From Mucilaginibacter sp. UR6-11 (GTDB taxonomy: Bacteria > Bacteroidota > Bacteroidia > Sphingobacteriales > Sphingobacteriaceae), in NCBI RefSeq assembly GCF_020880695.1, contig NZ_JAJIWO010000007.1, positions 62,001 to 126,000 of the forward strand: 64,000 nucleotides of DNA, read 5' to 3'. Both the position numbers and the translations under genes were made by a program. The notes beneath the pieces were generated by a model. The model was not told the DNA's origin. It saw only the letters and a program-made list of their open reading frames with translations, and ran no database searches. Positions 8,821-18,553 of the stretch are shown piece after piece (within the stretch, counting starts at the first letter, position 1; each line of letters begins with the position of its first letter).

Positions 8821-10605
8821 TTAGTTTACGGGTTTAAAGGTGATGGCACGCAGGTTAATATGCTGCCAGTTTTGGGCCGACGGCGTAACGGTAATGGTAG
8901 CTATGCCAGCCTTATTAATGTTCACCTTCCCGAAGTTATTATTTTCGTATTTACCATCACTACCGGTGGCTTTTACGGTGGTTGTTATTATTACTTTCAT
9001 CGGGTGAGTATCAACAGCGATGTTGATGACATTACCTTCGTTGATAGCCGCCACCGGGGCCTCCACGGTGTACAGGCCCGGCCTGGTTACTTTAATTTGC
9101 CATGATGCTGTGGCTTCGGCGCTGGTCCAATAACCTAAATTTGGCGGGTTATGTTCTGATTGTACGCCGCCTTTGGTATCAGCATCGACAGGGCTTAGTA
9201 CGAATGAGCCATCAGCATCTGCCGATTGAATATACGGCGTAACAACAGGTTTGCCTTGTATGATCAGTTTAATAACCGTCGCGTTTGCATCTAAAGCTGA
9301 TGCGGGTACAGCTATAGAAACACCATCAGCTGTTTTTCTGCTTTTTAAGACGGCTCCGTTAGCCAGCAATTTTGCAGACAATACCTGGTTATCTAATCCC
9401 GGCACTATCAACCTGCCATCAGTTGGCCAGTCAAATACATGCAGGTAAAGGGTAGTATTACCGTCGGCTTGCTCTTGGGTTGTACACCTACCCCACGGCA
9501 GTTTACGGAACGGACTGGCCGTGGTGCCATAAATAGCTTCGCCGTTTACTTTCAGCCAATCGCCCATTGCTTTTAATCTTTCTACAATAGGCTGCGGGAA
9601 TTCACCATTTGATTTTGGGCCGACATTTAATAAATAGTTACCACCCTTTGATGCAATGTCCACCAAATTACGGATCAGTGTTTGGCTTGACTTCCAATGC
9701 TCGTCATAGGTTTTAAAGCCCCAGGTATCGTTCATGGTCATACAGGCTTCCCAGTAGCGGCCCGGTATGCCGGTTGCCGGTATGTATTGTTCCGGGGTTT
9801 CCAGGTCGCCCTGCACACCACCGCCTAAACGGTTATTGGTAATAATGTTGGGATATTTGGCCAGCAACGGGGTGATCTTAGCTGCACGCTCTTTGGTCAT
9901 ATCCGTAGGCACGTCCCACCACAACTCGGCCACATCGCCATAGTTGGTCAGGATCTCTTTTATCTGCGGGATAGCTACCTTATCTAAATAATCATCAAAG
10001 CTGCCATCCTGTTTTTTATCCCAGTGCCCGCCTGCTGCCGCGCCGCCCGGGTTGTTCCAGTCGTTAGCCTGCGAGTAGTAAAAGCCCAGTTTCATGCCAT
10101 ATTTACGACAGGCATCAGCCAGCATTTTGATAACATCCTTGCCATACGGCGTTCTTTTCACGATGTTCCAGTCGCTGGCTTTCGAGTCGAACATGGCAAA
10201 GCCGTCATGGTGCTTGGTGGTAATTACAATGTACTTAACACCGGCAGCTTTAGCGGTCAGCACCCATTTTTCAGGATCATATGCGGTTGGGTTAAAATCT
10301 TTGGCGTAGGCCTGGTATTTATCTACCGGAATTTTAGCGTCGTGCATGATCCACTCGCCCAGTCCGGGGATCTTGTTCCCATCATACACACCTGCCGGCA
10401 CGCTATACACGCCCCAATGGATAAACATACCAAAACGGGCCTTGCTCCACCACGCCATACGCGAGGTTTCAACCACAGCATGTTTTACTATCGCTTTTTT
10501 TGTCTTTGGATTTTTCGCAGGGACATCGGCGCTGGCCGCACCCGAGCATAAAATTAAAGCAGCCGAAGCCAATAAGGCACTGCCTAAACCGGTATATTTC
10601 CGCAT
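8821..10605 (-). CDS. GH29 alpha-L-fucosidase (first copy)
   Basis: A 594-residue exported glycosidase: signal peptide at about 1-26, then the GH29 barrel starting MAWWSKARFGMFIHWGVYS. The KHHDGFAMFDSK segment (about 131-142) and the nucleophile in AELWW-D231 are typical of the family, as is the SKGGNYLLNVGPKSNGEF segment. Residues after about 390 form beta-rich accessory domains, the last of about 130 residues resembling the C-terminal sandwich seen in many Bacteroidota fucosidases. It removes terminal alpha-L-fucose. It sits between a Gfo/Idh oxidoreductase (48 bp upstream) and an esterase (9 bp downstream). The acid/base residue is not assigned. Confidence 0.93.
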   Translation of the reverse strand: MRKYTGLGSALLASAALILCSGAASADVPAKNPKTKKAIVKHAVVETSRMAWWSKARFGMFIHWGVYSVPAGVYDGNKIPGLGEWIMHDAKIPVDKYQAYAKDFNPTAYDPEKWVLTAKAAGVKYIVITTKHHDGFAMFDSKASDWNIVKRTPYGKDVIKMLADACRKYGMKLGFYYSQANDWNNPGGAAAGGHWDKKQDGSFDDYLDKVAIPQIKEILTNYGDVAELWWDVPTDMTKERAAKITPLLAKYPNIITNNRLGGGVQGDLETPEQYIPATGIPGRYWEACMTMNDTWGFKTYDEHWKSSQTLIRNLVDIASKGGNYLLNVGPKSNGEFPQPIVERLKAMGDWLKVNGEAIYGTTASPFRKLPWGRCTTQEQADGNTTLYLHVFDWPTDGRLIVPGLDNQVLSAKLLANGAVLKSRKTADGVSIAVPASALDANATVIKLIIQGKPVVTPYIQSADADGSFVLSPVDADTKGGVQSEHNPPNLGYWTSAEATASWQIKVTRPGLYTVEAPVAAINEGNVINIAVDTHPMKVIITTTVKATGSDGKYENNNFGKVNINKAGIATITVTPSAQNWQHINLRAITFKPVN

Positions 10606-10653
10606 TGTTGATTGTATTTTAGTTTTAATTAATAAGGTGATATTTTACTGAAA

Positions 10654-12009
10654 TTAAACTTTGGGCGCCCATCCCGGCTCATAAGTACGGCTCCACAATT
10701 TCTGTGCTTCCGGGTCATTAAGGATATGGGCATTTTTAGGGTCGAGGTGCAGATCGCGGCCAACGCGCCAGGATATGTTACCCAACTGCATGGCAACAAC
10801 ACTCTTATAACCCAGCTCCACATCGCAGTTTGGCCTTTTGTTATTACGGATACTTTCTAAAAAGTTAGCAACGTGCTGTGCATCCATACCCAAACTCGGG
10901 CTGGCGGTATTGCGGCCCTGTATGCCTGCGTCTTCTGCAGGTCCCTGCTTTTTAACAGCTTTAACTAATTTACCGTTTTGATCATAGATCGTATATTCTT
11001 CGCCATCAGTGCTTACGCTGCCGTTATCGCCATAAAATATTACGCCACGCTCTGCACCCTCTATCTTCATCCCGTTCGAGCTGCGGTTCTCCCACATCAG
11101 CGATACCCGGTTGGGGTAATCCATGGTTACGATCTGGGTGTCCGGCGTTTGCCAGTCGTCCTTAAACTGATACCGCCCCCCTACTGATGATACCCGGGTT
11201 GGCAGGTCAACACCTAATCCCCAGCGGGCCAGATCAACCTCGTGCGTACCATTGTTTAAGGCCTCGCCGGTACCGTAATCCCAAAACCAATGCCAGTTGT
11301 AATGGATCAGTCCGTCCTGGTAAGGCTTGCGCGGCGCAGGGCCCTGCCATAAGTCATAGTTTAACCAGTCAGGCACAGCCGACGGTTTAAGATAAGTAGC
11401 TTTACGGTTATTGGTATACCAGGCTTTTGCAAAATAAACGCGGCCGATAACCCCGCCATGTAATTCTTCAACGCACTGTATAGCCAGGGGCGACGAGCGG
11501 CGCTGAGCCCCCATCTGTACGATACGGTTATATTTACGGGCGGCGGCTACGGCCATTTCGCCTTCATGCGGGTTATGGCTAACCGGTTTTTCAACATACA
11601 CATGTTTACCGGCCTGGCAACCCATTATAGCCATAGGCGCGTGCCAGTGGTCGGGGGTGGCTATGTAAATGGCATCAATATCTTTATCCTGCATCACCTT
11701 GCGCACGTCACCTTCGCCTTTAGGGCCGTCGGTTAGTTTGCTGGCTGCTGCCACCTTTTTTTGTGTTATGGGGATGGTACGCGAATCCACATCGCAAACC
11801 GTGTTTACCAGGCAATTTGGCTGTTTGGCAAATGTGGTACACATACTGCCGCCGCGCCCGTTAAGGCCAATAATGGCAACATGGATACGATCATTAGCGC
11901 CTATTATCCGGTTATAACTTTTGGCAGTAAAGCCAAATGTTTTGCTGCCTAACGCAAGGCCGCCGGTAGTAATAGCAACCTTTTTAATAAATTCTCTTCT
12001 TTTTTCCAT
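10654..12009 (-). CDS. Gfo/Idh/MocA-family oxidoreductase, Tat-like export signal
   Basis: A 451-residue NAD(P)-dependent oxidoreductase. The N-terminus EKRREFIKKVAITTGG resembles a twin-arginine export signal common in this family in Bacteroidota. The Rossmann fold follows (HVAIIGLNGRGG) with the YIATPDHWHAPMAI and YVEKPVSHNP segments; the Lys of EKP is the family's conserved catalytic Lys. The C-terminal half has the usual GTHEVDLARWGLG segment. It is the first gene of a probable operon with a GH29 fucosidase and an esterase, which suggests glycan or sugar oxidation. Substrate unknown. Confidence 0.9.
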   Translation of the reverse strand: MEKRREFIKKVAITTGGLALGSKTFGFTAKSYNRIIGANDRIHVAIIGLNGRGGSMCTTFAKQPNCLVNTVCDVDSRTIPITQKKVAAASKLTDGPKGEGDVRKVMQDKDIDAIYIATPDHWHAPMAIMGCQAGKHVYVEKPVSHNPHEGEMAVAAARKYNRIVQMGAQRRSSPLAIQCVEELHGGVIGRVYFAKAWYTNNRKATYLKPSAVPDWLNYDLWQGPAPRKPYQDGLIHYNWHWFWDYGTGEALNNGTHEVDLARWGLGVDLPTRVSSVGGRYQFKDDWQTPDTQIVTMDYPNRVSLMWENRSSNGMKIEGAERGVIFYGDNGSVSTDGEEYTIYDQNGKLVKAVKKQGPAEDAGIQGRNTASPSLGMDAQHVANFLESIRNNKRPNCDVELGYKSVVAMQLGNISWRVGRDLHLDPKNAHILNDPEAQKLWSRTYEPGWAPKV

Positions 12010-12417
12010 GAGGGTTTGGAATAATTGGTTGTTTATAGTTTTGTTTGGAAATTAAAGTTACAATTATTTACCAACCACAGGTATGAATTGAGAAGGCGTT
12101 TGTGTAATAATTTGGTTATGAAGATGTGTGATTGAACTTAGCAGTAAGACTTGCGCCAATGAAGTGTTAGTAATATAACACCAGGCCATCCTGAACTTGT
12201 TTCAAGATCTTTAATGGCGTTCCCTCCGGGCCGTGCTGTACGCTCATACGCCTTCAGGCCTTAGGCGCACGGCCGGTATCCGCTACCATCACTAACGCGG
12301 GCAGTGTAATCACAGAATTTAATGATCGCCGTTGCTGATGCTATTACTGACAACTATATACCAGATTTGTGTTTATGATGCCAAACGTCGCGGTACTTAG
12401 TACAACTGCCCATTAAT
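12010..12417. other. Intergenic region with a structured GC-rich segment
   Basis: About 400 bases without a gene. The middle part (12181-12320) differs in composition from its flanks, is richer in GC, and contains a stem GGCCGTGC (12229-12236) with its complement at 12267-12274 enclosing a smaller stem around CGCCT/AGGCG. It looks like a dispersed repeat or the end of a small non-coding element. No -7/-33 pair was found for the oxidoreductase gene. Confidence 0.4.
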
Positions 12418-13122
12418 TTAATTACCGATGGCTAGCTCACCTTTCTTAATCTTTTCAATTTGCTCAAAAGTATACGGTTTGTAGACGATGTCAAACCGCC
12501 TGGCATTCTCCTCTACCGTGGTATCAAACCCTGCTTCCTTACGACGTTTATTTACGTTTGCGGCGTCCTTAATAGGCCGCACATATCCAAATTGCAGATC
12601 TTTTTTGCCGGTTTTAGGGTTAATAACGTTTTGAAAATACATCTGGGTGCCGTAAATCTGCTCCTTATTTTCGTTTGAGAGTTTCCGGTCAAGCATCATT
12701 GCCACATATTTAAAAGGTAATTCGCCCTTTTTTCCGGCCTCCGCTATCAGCGAATAATATTTCTCTATCTTATTTGAGTGCTGTATCACAAAAAACACGG
12801 TCGTATTTTCCGGCTCGCCCACCATTGTTTTTCCCGGATAACCATATTGAGCAATTATACGTTCAACCTTTGCAACATTGGCCCCATCTATCTTACCCAT
12901 AATATTCCATTGCTGGTTTTTTAAGGTATCTTTTGGATAGCCCAACACCATTGCCAGCGTATCCTTCCTTTTTTCGTTGGTACTGGTGTCCATAAATTCG
13001 CGTATCCCCTGGTCAGTTTGCAAAATCGTATCAAGCTGCGCTTTCAGTTGTAAGTTGATCTTAGATTGAGCAAAGCAATTGCCGGCAATCAGGCAGGCAA
13101 TAATGAGCAGTGTTCTTTTCAT
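12418..13122 (-). CDS. DUF6624-type secreted protein
   Basis: A 234-residue protein with a signal peptide (about 1-19, ending CFAQ). The body matches my recollection of the DUF6624 family: QLDTILQTDQGIREFMD near the start, then VERIIAQYGYPGKTMVG, the FFVIQHS segment, MMLDRKLSNENKEQIYGTQ and a C-terminal RRKEAGFDTTVEEN. The conserved HS and GTQ motifs are present. The family has no known function; a periplasmic role is likely. It stands alone on the minus strand. Confidence 0.75.
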   Translation of the reverse strand: MKRTLLIIACLIAGNCFAQSKINLQLKAQLDTILQTDQGIREFMDTSTNEKRKDTLAMVLGYPKDTLKNQQWNIMGKIDGANVAKVERIIAQYGYPGKTMVGEPENTTVFFVIQHSNKIEKYYSLIAEAGKKGELPFKYVAMMLDRKLSNENKEQIYGTQMYFQNVINPKTGKKDLQFGYVRPIKDAANVNKRRKEAGFDTTVEENARRFDIVYKPYTFEQIEKIKKGELAIGN

Positions 13123-13378
13123 AGGTTGTAACAGGTTTAAAGGTTTGTATGCTTAATAAAATTACGAAAGTTTCGCAGATTTACTATTTCTTTAAAAAAA
13201 TCCGGTAAAACTGTTTACCGGTCTGTACAAGTTGCTCTCCCGCTAAAACCGTACGTTTAGCGTACGTTTTTGATACAGTTCAAAAACAATAAATACATAG
13301 TAAATAATTGAAAATCAATTAATTACAATAAAGGCACGATATTTTAAAAGCATTTGGTATACTTTACACCCCTAAGTC

Positions 13379-15769
13379 ATGATCAGGAACTTTTTAAAGA
13401 CCGCTTACCGCACGCTTTTAAAAAATAAAGGCTTTACGGTATTGAATATTTTAGGCTTATCTGCCGGGTTGGCCACCTGTTTGCTGATTGTTTTTTACGT
13501 GGTGGACGAATTGAGTTACGATAAGTTTAACACCAAAGCCAGCCACATTTACCGCATTACCGAAAATGCCCGGTTAAATGGTAACGAGCAATCATACGCA
13601 GGTACAGAAAAACCTTTATTGTACGCCATAAAGGATATGCCCGAAATAGAGAAGCAGGCCCGGTTTATCCCAGTAAACACCTTATTCCTGTCTTCACAAA
13701 AGTTCCGCATGAGGAAAGGAAATAACAATATCCAGGAAAAGCAGGTTGTTTTTACCGACTCCAGGACCTTTGATATTTTTACGTTACCGGCCATAAGCGG
13801 CAAACCGGCCTTAGATGAGCCGCATACGGCTGTTATTACCCAAAGTGCCGCCCAAAAATACTTTAACCATACCAATGCTGTTGGCCAGGTGCTAACGGTT
13901 AACGATACCAGTTTGTACAAGATCACCGCCGTGATCAAAGACATCCCGTCGCAATCACACTTTAATTATGATTTCTTTTTATCGTATTCGTCTATACCCG
14001 AATCAGGCAGGGGCGGCTGGGGCTACAGCGGTATCCACAATTACTTATTGCTTAAACCCGGCGCCAATATTAAAAAACTGGAAAGCGAGATGCAGGCCAT
14101 TGCCTACAAGCATTATCCCCCATCTATGCATACCAACGGAAACTACCTTAGTTATACTTTAACCCCCCTGCTCAATTTACATCTTCACTCGGTTAGCCAA
14201 TATGAACTGTCAGAAAAAGGGAGCATGCAGTATGTGTATATTTTTTCGGTAATCGCCGCATTTATTTTGCTTATTGCCTGCGTTAACTTCATGAACCTGT
14301 CAACCGCTCGTTCTTCAAACCGGGCCCGCGAGGTGGGGGTGCGCAAGGTGCTGGGCTCGGCCCGTAAATATTTGATCTTCCAGTTTTTAGCCGAATCGTT
14401 TTTGGTGACCCTGGTTTCCGCTATCATCGCCGTAGTACTTGCCTGGGCGCTATTGCCATTTTTTAACCAGCTGGCGGTAAAACACCTGGCTTTTACAGCC
14501 GGCTCCATGGCCTGGCTCCTGCCTGCGTTGCTGTTTGGCGTGTTGGCTATCGGTTTCCTGGCGGGGTCATACCCGGCGTTTTTCCTGTCGGCATTCCGGC
14601 CGATAGATGTGCTGAAGGGCAAATTATCTGCCGGTTTTAAAGGCAGTTTTTTGCGTAGCTTTTTGGTGGTGTTCCAGTTTTCTATTTCTATCTTCCTTAT
14701 CATCGGCACGCTGGTTATTTATAACCAGCTGCAATTTATTCATAACAAGGACCTGGGCTTTAACCGCGACCAAATGCTGGTGGTAAAAAACACCGCGGTA
14801 CTGGGCCCGCGGGCAAAGATCTTAAGACAGGAGATCAGGCAAATGCCCGGCGTGCTCAATGCCACCATGAGTACTTACCTGCCCACCGGCGACGAGCGCA
14901 ACATAACCGGCTTATTTCCGTCAGTACCTATTGATATTAAACAGGATGTTTTGTCGGACTTTTGGCCCGTTGATGAAAACTATATTGGCACACTGGGCAT
15001 CCATTTAATTGCCGGCCGCAATTTCTCAGCGCAGATCAGTTCTGATTCATCGGCATTAATTGTAAATGAAGCCTTTATTAAACGGTTTGGTTTTAAAGAC
15101 GCATTAAACAAAACCGTATACCGTTTTAGTTTTGGCCTGCAGGCTTTTCATATTATCGGGGTGGTCAAGGATTTTAATTTCAGTTCTTTACGGGATCAGA
15201 TCAAACCGGTGGCCATGGTTTATAACGAAGACTACGGAGCTATCACTGCCCGGGTAAAGACCGCCAGTTTACCCGCCTTATTATCGCAGATAGAAAGCAA
15301 ATGGAAGGGCCTGTCGCCGGGCCAGCAATTAAGCTATTCGTTTATGGACCAGGACTTTGACGCCACCTACCGTGCCGAGCAACGCATAGGCAGGCTCTTT
15401 ATATCATTTAGCACCTTAGCCATTTTAATAGCCTGCCTGGGTTTATTTGGATTGGCGGCTTACGCTGCCGAACAGCGTAATAAGGAAATTGGCATCCGCA
15501 AAGTATTAGGGGCAACCGTAAGCACTATTGTCGGTATGTTATCAATGGATTTTATTAAACTGGTTTTTATCGCTATCCTCATCGCATCGCCCCTGGCCTG
15601 GTTTGTCATGCATAAATGGTTGCAGGACTTTGCTTACCGGGTGAACATCCAGTGGTACATCCTGGCATCAGCAGGTATAGTAGCCATATTTATCGCTTTT
15701 ATGACCATCAGTTTCCAATCGGTAAAAGCAGCGCTGGCCAACCCGGCGGATAGTTTGAGGAGCGAATAG
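13379..15769 (+). CDS. FtsX/MacB-like ABC transporter permease
   Basis: A 796-residue permease of the MacB type. One membrane helix at about 20-42 precedes a periplasmic MacB-like core (to about residue 280); three helices then form the first FtsX domain (about 285-400), followed by a second helix, a second periplasmic core (about 450-660) and a second FtsX block at the C-terminus ending in NPADSLRSE. The repeated REVGVRKVLGSARK and KEIGIRKVLGATVST segments are hallmarks of this duplicated family. No ATPase gene is adjacent. Members of this clade in Bacteroidota are numerous and are often linked to efflux or envelope stress. It converges with the next gene at 8 bp. Confidence 0.92.
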   Translation: MIRNFLKTAYRTLLKNKGFTVLNILGLSAGLATCLLIVFYVVDELSYDKFNTKASHIYRITENARLNGNEQSYAGTEKPLLYAIKDMPEIEKQARFIPVNTLFLSSQKFRMRKGNNNIQEKQVVFTDSRTFDIFTLPAISGKPALDEPHTAVITQSAAQKYFNHTNAVGQVLTVNDTSLYKITAVIKDIPSQSHFNYDFFLSYSSIPESGRGGWGYSGIHNYLLLKPGANIKKLESEMQAIAYKHYPPSMHTNGNYLSYTLTPLLNLHLHSVSQYELSEKGSMQYVYIFSVIAAFILLIACVNFMNLSTARSSNRAREVGVRKVLGSARKYLIFQFLAESFLVTLVSAIIAVVLAWALLPFFNQLAVKHLAFTAGSMAWLLPALLFGVLAIGFLAGSYPAFFLSAFRPIDVLKGKLSAGFKGSFLRSFLVVFQFSISIFLIIGTLVIYNQLQFIHNKDLGFNRDQMLVVKNTAVLGPRAKILRQEIRQMPGVLNATMSTYLPTGDERNITGLFPSVPIDIKQDVLSDFWPVDENYIGTLGIHLIAGRNFSAQISSDSSALIVNEAFIKRFGFKDALNKTVYRFSFGLQAFHIIGVVKDFNFSSLRDQIKPVAMVYNEDYGAITARVKTASLPALLSQIESKWKGLSPGQQLSYSFMDQDFDATYRAEQRIGRLFISFSTLAILIACLGLFGLAAYAAEQRNKEIGIRKVLGATVSTIVGMLSMDFIKLVFIAILIASPLAWFVMHKWLQDFAYRVNIQWYILASAGIVAIFIAFMTISFQSVKAALANPADSLRSE

Positions 15770-15777
15770 AGTCACTT

Positions 15778-16905
15778 TTAATCAGTCTCCGCGGCTATCT
15801 TCTTTCTTTTCACCATCAGCCGGGTTGCCAGTTTATTTTGTTTCTTTTCTTCATCGCCCAGTATAATACCCCAGGGCTGCAGGCCCTCTACACGGTCGAA
15901 AATGATTTTTAAAACAGCGATACAGGGGATAGACAGGAACATGCCCGGAATACCCCAGATCATTTCGCCCGCAAATACGCCCAATACGGTGATCAAAGCG
16001 TTGATCCTTACTTTTGATCCCACTACCAGCGGCAGCAAAACATTACTGTCTACCAGGTGCGTTACAACCAGGGTAACAATCACCCAAACAGCCTGCGTGC
16101 TGTCCTGCGAGGTGCCCAGCGTAACTATCGCGCTAAGTACCAGCGCCGTAAAAATACCTACATAGGGAATGACATTAAGCAAACCGGTAAGCAGGCCCAG
16201 CAAAATGGCATACCTCACCCCCATCAGCGTAAACGCCGTGCTCACCCCCACGGCCACAATACCCATTTCGATAAGCAGGCCGATAATGTATTTACGGATG
16301 ATATATTGTACCTGCTCCATGATCTCATAAACGGTAGACTTGTTTTCTTTCAGGAAAACAGACTCCAGGAACTTTAAGATAAGCGTACGGTACAATAAAA
16401 AGAAAAACGTATAAATAAACGTAAACACCAGGAACAACAAGACAGCCGATACGGATAATACTGTTGCACCTACTGCGGCTGTATCCGGCGAAAGCACTTT
16501 ACTGGTGGCTTCGGAAGCTACCCTAAGCTGTTTGCCCCGGGTAATGTGGAAATTGTCCTGAACCCAGCCCCTGAACTCCCAAAGCGAATTTTTGATCTGC
16601 GCCTGAAACTGCGGCCACTCTTTAAACAGGTCGGCTACCTGCGTACCGATAACATAGATCAATACACCTATAAAAGTAAGCAGCAGCACTACCGCTACCA
16701 TGGATGCAGCGCTGCGGGGCAAGCGTACCTTATACTCAAAAAAAGCCGCCACCGGCAATAGTAAGATAGAGAATAAACACGAAAAAATAAGCGGAGCCAG
16801 TATTTCCTTGGCCATAATTACGATGAAACCCATGGCCAGCAAGCTGAATAATACTGCGGCCAGCTTGATATAAAAAGGGAAATTGCTAAATGTTTTCAGG
16901 TCCAT
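15778..16905 (-). CDS. AI-2E/PerM-family transporter
   Basis: A 375-residue inner-membrane protein with about eight hydrophobic helices arranged as in the AI-2E (PF01594) family: two N-terminal pairs, a cytoplasmic/amphipathic region around 95-140, then helices around GLLNVIPYVG (the conserved N-x-[IV]-P-Y-[VIF]-G signature) and a C-terminal GEMIWGIPGMFLSIPC segment. Family members export small molecules or Na+; this subgroup's cargo is not known. It converges with the FtsX permease. Confidence 0.9.
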   Translation of the reverse strand: MDLKTFSNFPFYIKLAAVLFSLLAMGFIVIMAKEILAPLIFSCLFSILLLPVAAFFEYKVRLPRSAASMVAVVLLLTFIGVLIYVIGTQVADLFKEWPQFQAQIKNSLWEFRGWVQDNFHITRGKQLRVASEATSKVLSPDTAAVGATVLSVSAVLLFLVFTFIYTFFFLLYRTLILKFLESVFLKENKSTVYEIMEQVQYIIRKYIIGLLIEMGIVAVGVSTAFTLMGVRYAILLGLLTGLLNVIPYVGIFTALVLSAIVTLGTSQDSTQAVWVIVTLVVTHLVDSNVLLPLVVGSKVRINALITVLGVFAGEMIWGIPGMFLSIPCIAVLKIIFDRVEGLQPWGIILGDEEKKQNKLATRLMVKRKKIAAETD

Positions 16906-16936
16906 TACTCTATTGGTTTAACGATGTCCTAAATAT

Positions 16937-16980
16937 ACACCGCGATCTATGAACACCGTAACGCTCTTTTAGTTTGCCGG
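16937..16980. repeat. Dispersed 44-bp repeat, copy 1
   Basis: This segment matches 23351-23394 in the same orientation at 35 of 44 positions by my count, sharing ACACCGTAAC and TTTTAGTTT blocks. It lies upstream of the AI-2E gene; the other copy lies just after the GH25 gene. Confidence 0.45.
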
Positions 16981-17190
16981 GCGAAATGGTGCACAATAAA
17001 TGTAAGGTTTAAGAACATACACCGGCGCAAAACGGAGCATTATATTTTTTACCGGCGCCGGTCCGGAATTGTATTGTGAAGTGGTTAATTGATAGCGATA
17101 AATCCGGGGCATTAAAATTCATTCTCTTTTTTTAGATTTATGTGGTTTCTTTGCGAACGCCGAATTGTACCTGTTGTCTGAAAAATCAAA

Positions 17191-18417
17191 ATGAAAGTTT
17201 ATAAAATTTTAGCTGCTGGTCTTTTGTTTGCCAGCCTCTGTTCGCTCAATGTAGCGATAGCCCAGGTAAAAATCCCCGTTTTGAGGACGAATACGAAGGA
17301 TTTGAACGTCAGGGACGGACACAATTTTTATAAAGGCTACTGGACCGTCTCTCCTGATGTTAAGAAGGATATTTATTACGCACACCGGTTTAAAACGAAA
17401 ACAACGATTACCTTTTATTCAGATATCGATTCTATTTCCTTCACCGTAACCCCGCGACAGACTTATGATTTTATGGTGTTACTGAATCAAAAGGACACCT
17501 GTTACACACAAATTTCGACGATCAGAAGCAATTATTATAAAGACTGTCGTTCTTGTATAATTTCCGCTGACACCATTCCATTCATCTTAGGTAACGACAA
17601 CAGGGTATATATTACAGGCAAAGTAAACGGTTCGGCAACCCTAAAATTCTTTTTTGATGATGGAGCCGACAATACGATCTTATTTCCTTCTGCTTTTAAG
17701 AAAGGTGCTAAACTGAAATTTGATGGTGAGGTCGTCAATCGTGCAACGGGCGGCGTGGAAACCAGGCGGACCAGTGATTTCAATGATTTGGAAGTCGCAA
17801 AATTAAAGTGGAATAATGAGCAGGTGATGTTTATTAATAAACAAATTGGCGAAGGAGACGGCACCATAGGATATAATGTATTTGAGGATAAGGTCATTGA
17901 ACTTGATTATGAAAAGAAATTGATGATCATCCACGACACTAGCTTTGTGCCCGGCAAAGGATACGCCAAATTTGAGATGCAATTAAACGGCGGAGAGGTA
18001 CCCTCAGTACCGGGCACCCTAATTATTTATGGTAAGAAATATACTGCCGATTTTTTATTTGACATGGGCGCGACAGGCTGCCTTTTCTTCAACCAGGGAT
18101 TCCTGAGCCAGAATAACCTTTATGGAACGATGACCATCATTGGCGAGTCAAAAAGCACCGGCGCAGGAAACGGGGCCATCAAAACAGAAACCGCATTGTT
18201 ACCGGCATTTATATTTGGCAACTATAAATTAAAACAGGTTCCGGTCAATTTGGAAAATCCGGCTGAACACGATCCCGGTACAGGTGTTTTAGGTATGGAT
18301 ATTTTAAAAAGGTTCAATACGATTATTGACTATCAAAATAATGTGATTTATGTGAAAGCTAACCGGTTAATTACAACTCCGTTTAAAAGCGTAACAACAA
18401 ACGCGACCCGGAAATAA
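17191..18417 (+). CDS. Retropepsin-like aspartic protease homologue
   Basis: A 408-residue protein with a signal peptide (1-25, ending AIAQ). Two aspartic-protease-like lobes are visible: FFFD-D157-G-A around residue 157 and FLFD291-M-G-A around residue 291, each followed by hydrophobic strand residues, and each lobe ends with a G-x-D/N-x(F/L) segment (TIGYNVFED; GVLGMDILKRF). This is the layout of the Bacteroidota periplasmic pepsin/retropepsin-like family. The usual D-T/S-G triad is altered (DDGA, DMGA), so activity is uncertain. Single gene, no obvious partner. Confidence 0.75.
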   Translation: MKVYKILAAGLLFASLCSLNVAIAQVKIPVLRTNTKDLNVRDGHNFYKGYWTVSPDVKKDIYYAHRFKTKTTITFYSDIDSISFTVTPRQTYDFMVLLNQKDTCYTQISTIRSNYYKDCRSCIISADTIPFILGNDNRVYITGKVNGSATLKFFFDDGADNTILFPSAFKKGAKLKFDGEVVNRATGGVETRRTSDFNDLEVAKLKWNNEQVMFINKQIGEGDGTIGYNVFEDKVIELDYEKKLMIIHDTSFVPGKGYAKFEMQLNGGEVPSVPGTLIIYGKKYTADFLFDMGATGCLFFNQGFLSQNNLYGTMTIIGESKSTGAGNGAIKTETALLPAFIFGNYKLKQVPVNLENPAEHDPGTGVLGMDILKRFNTIIDYQNNVIYVKANRLITTPFKSVTTNATRK

Positions 18418-18427
18418 TTGTGAAGTG

Positions 18428-18500
18428 GCAGGGAGGGGTTTCGCCGCTTTGTTAAATCCGTCCTACACCCTCCCAGGGAAGGGAAGCGCACAGGTCCGTC
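18428..18500. repeat. Palindromic intergenic element, copy 2 (partial)
   Basis: It shares the CCTACACCCTCCC core and the following GGGAAGGGAA stretch with 7871-7893, and has a GGGAGGGG block on its left that can pair with the CCTCCC core. It lies between convergent genes and could also act as a terminator. Confidence 0.45.
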
Positions 18501-18553
18501 GCTTTTTTTGAACACACCGACGCGGGGTGACTGAAAAAACTGGCGGCTAACTT

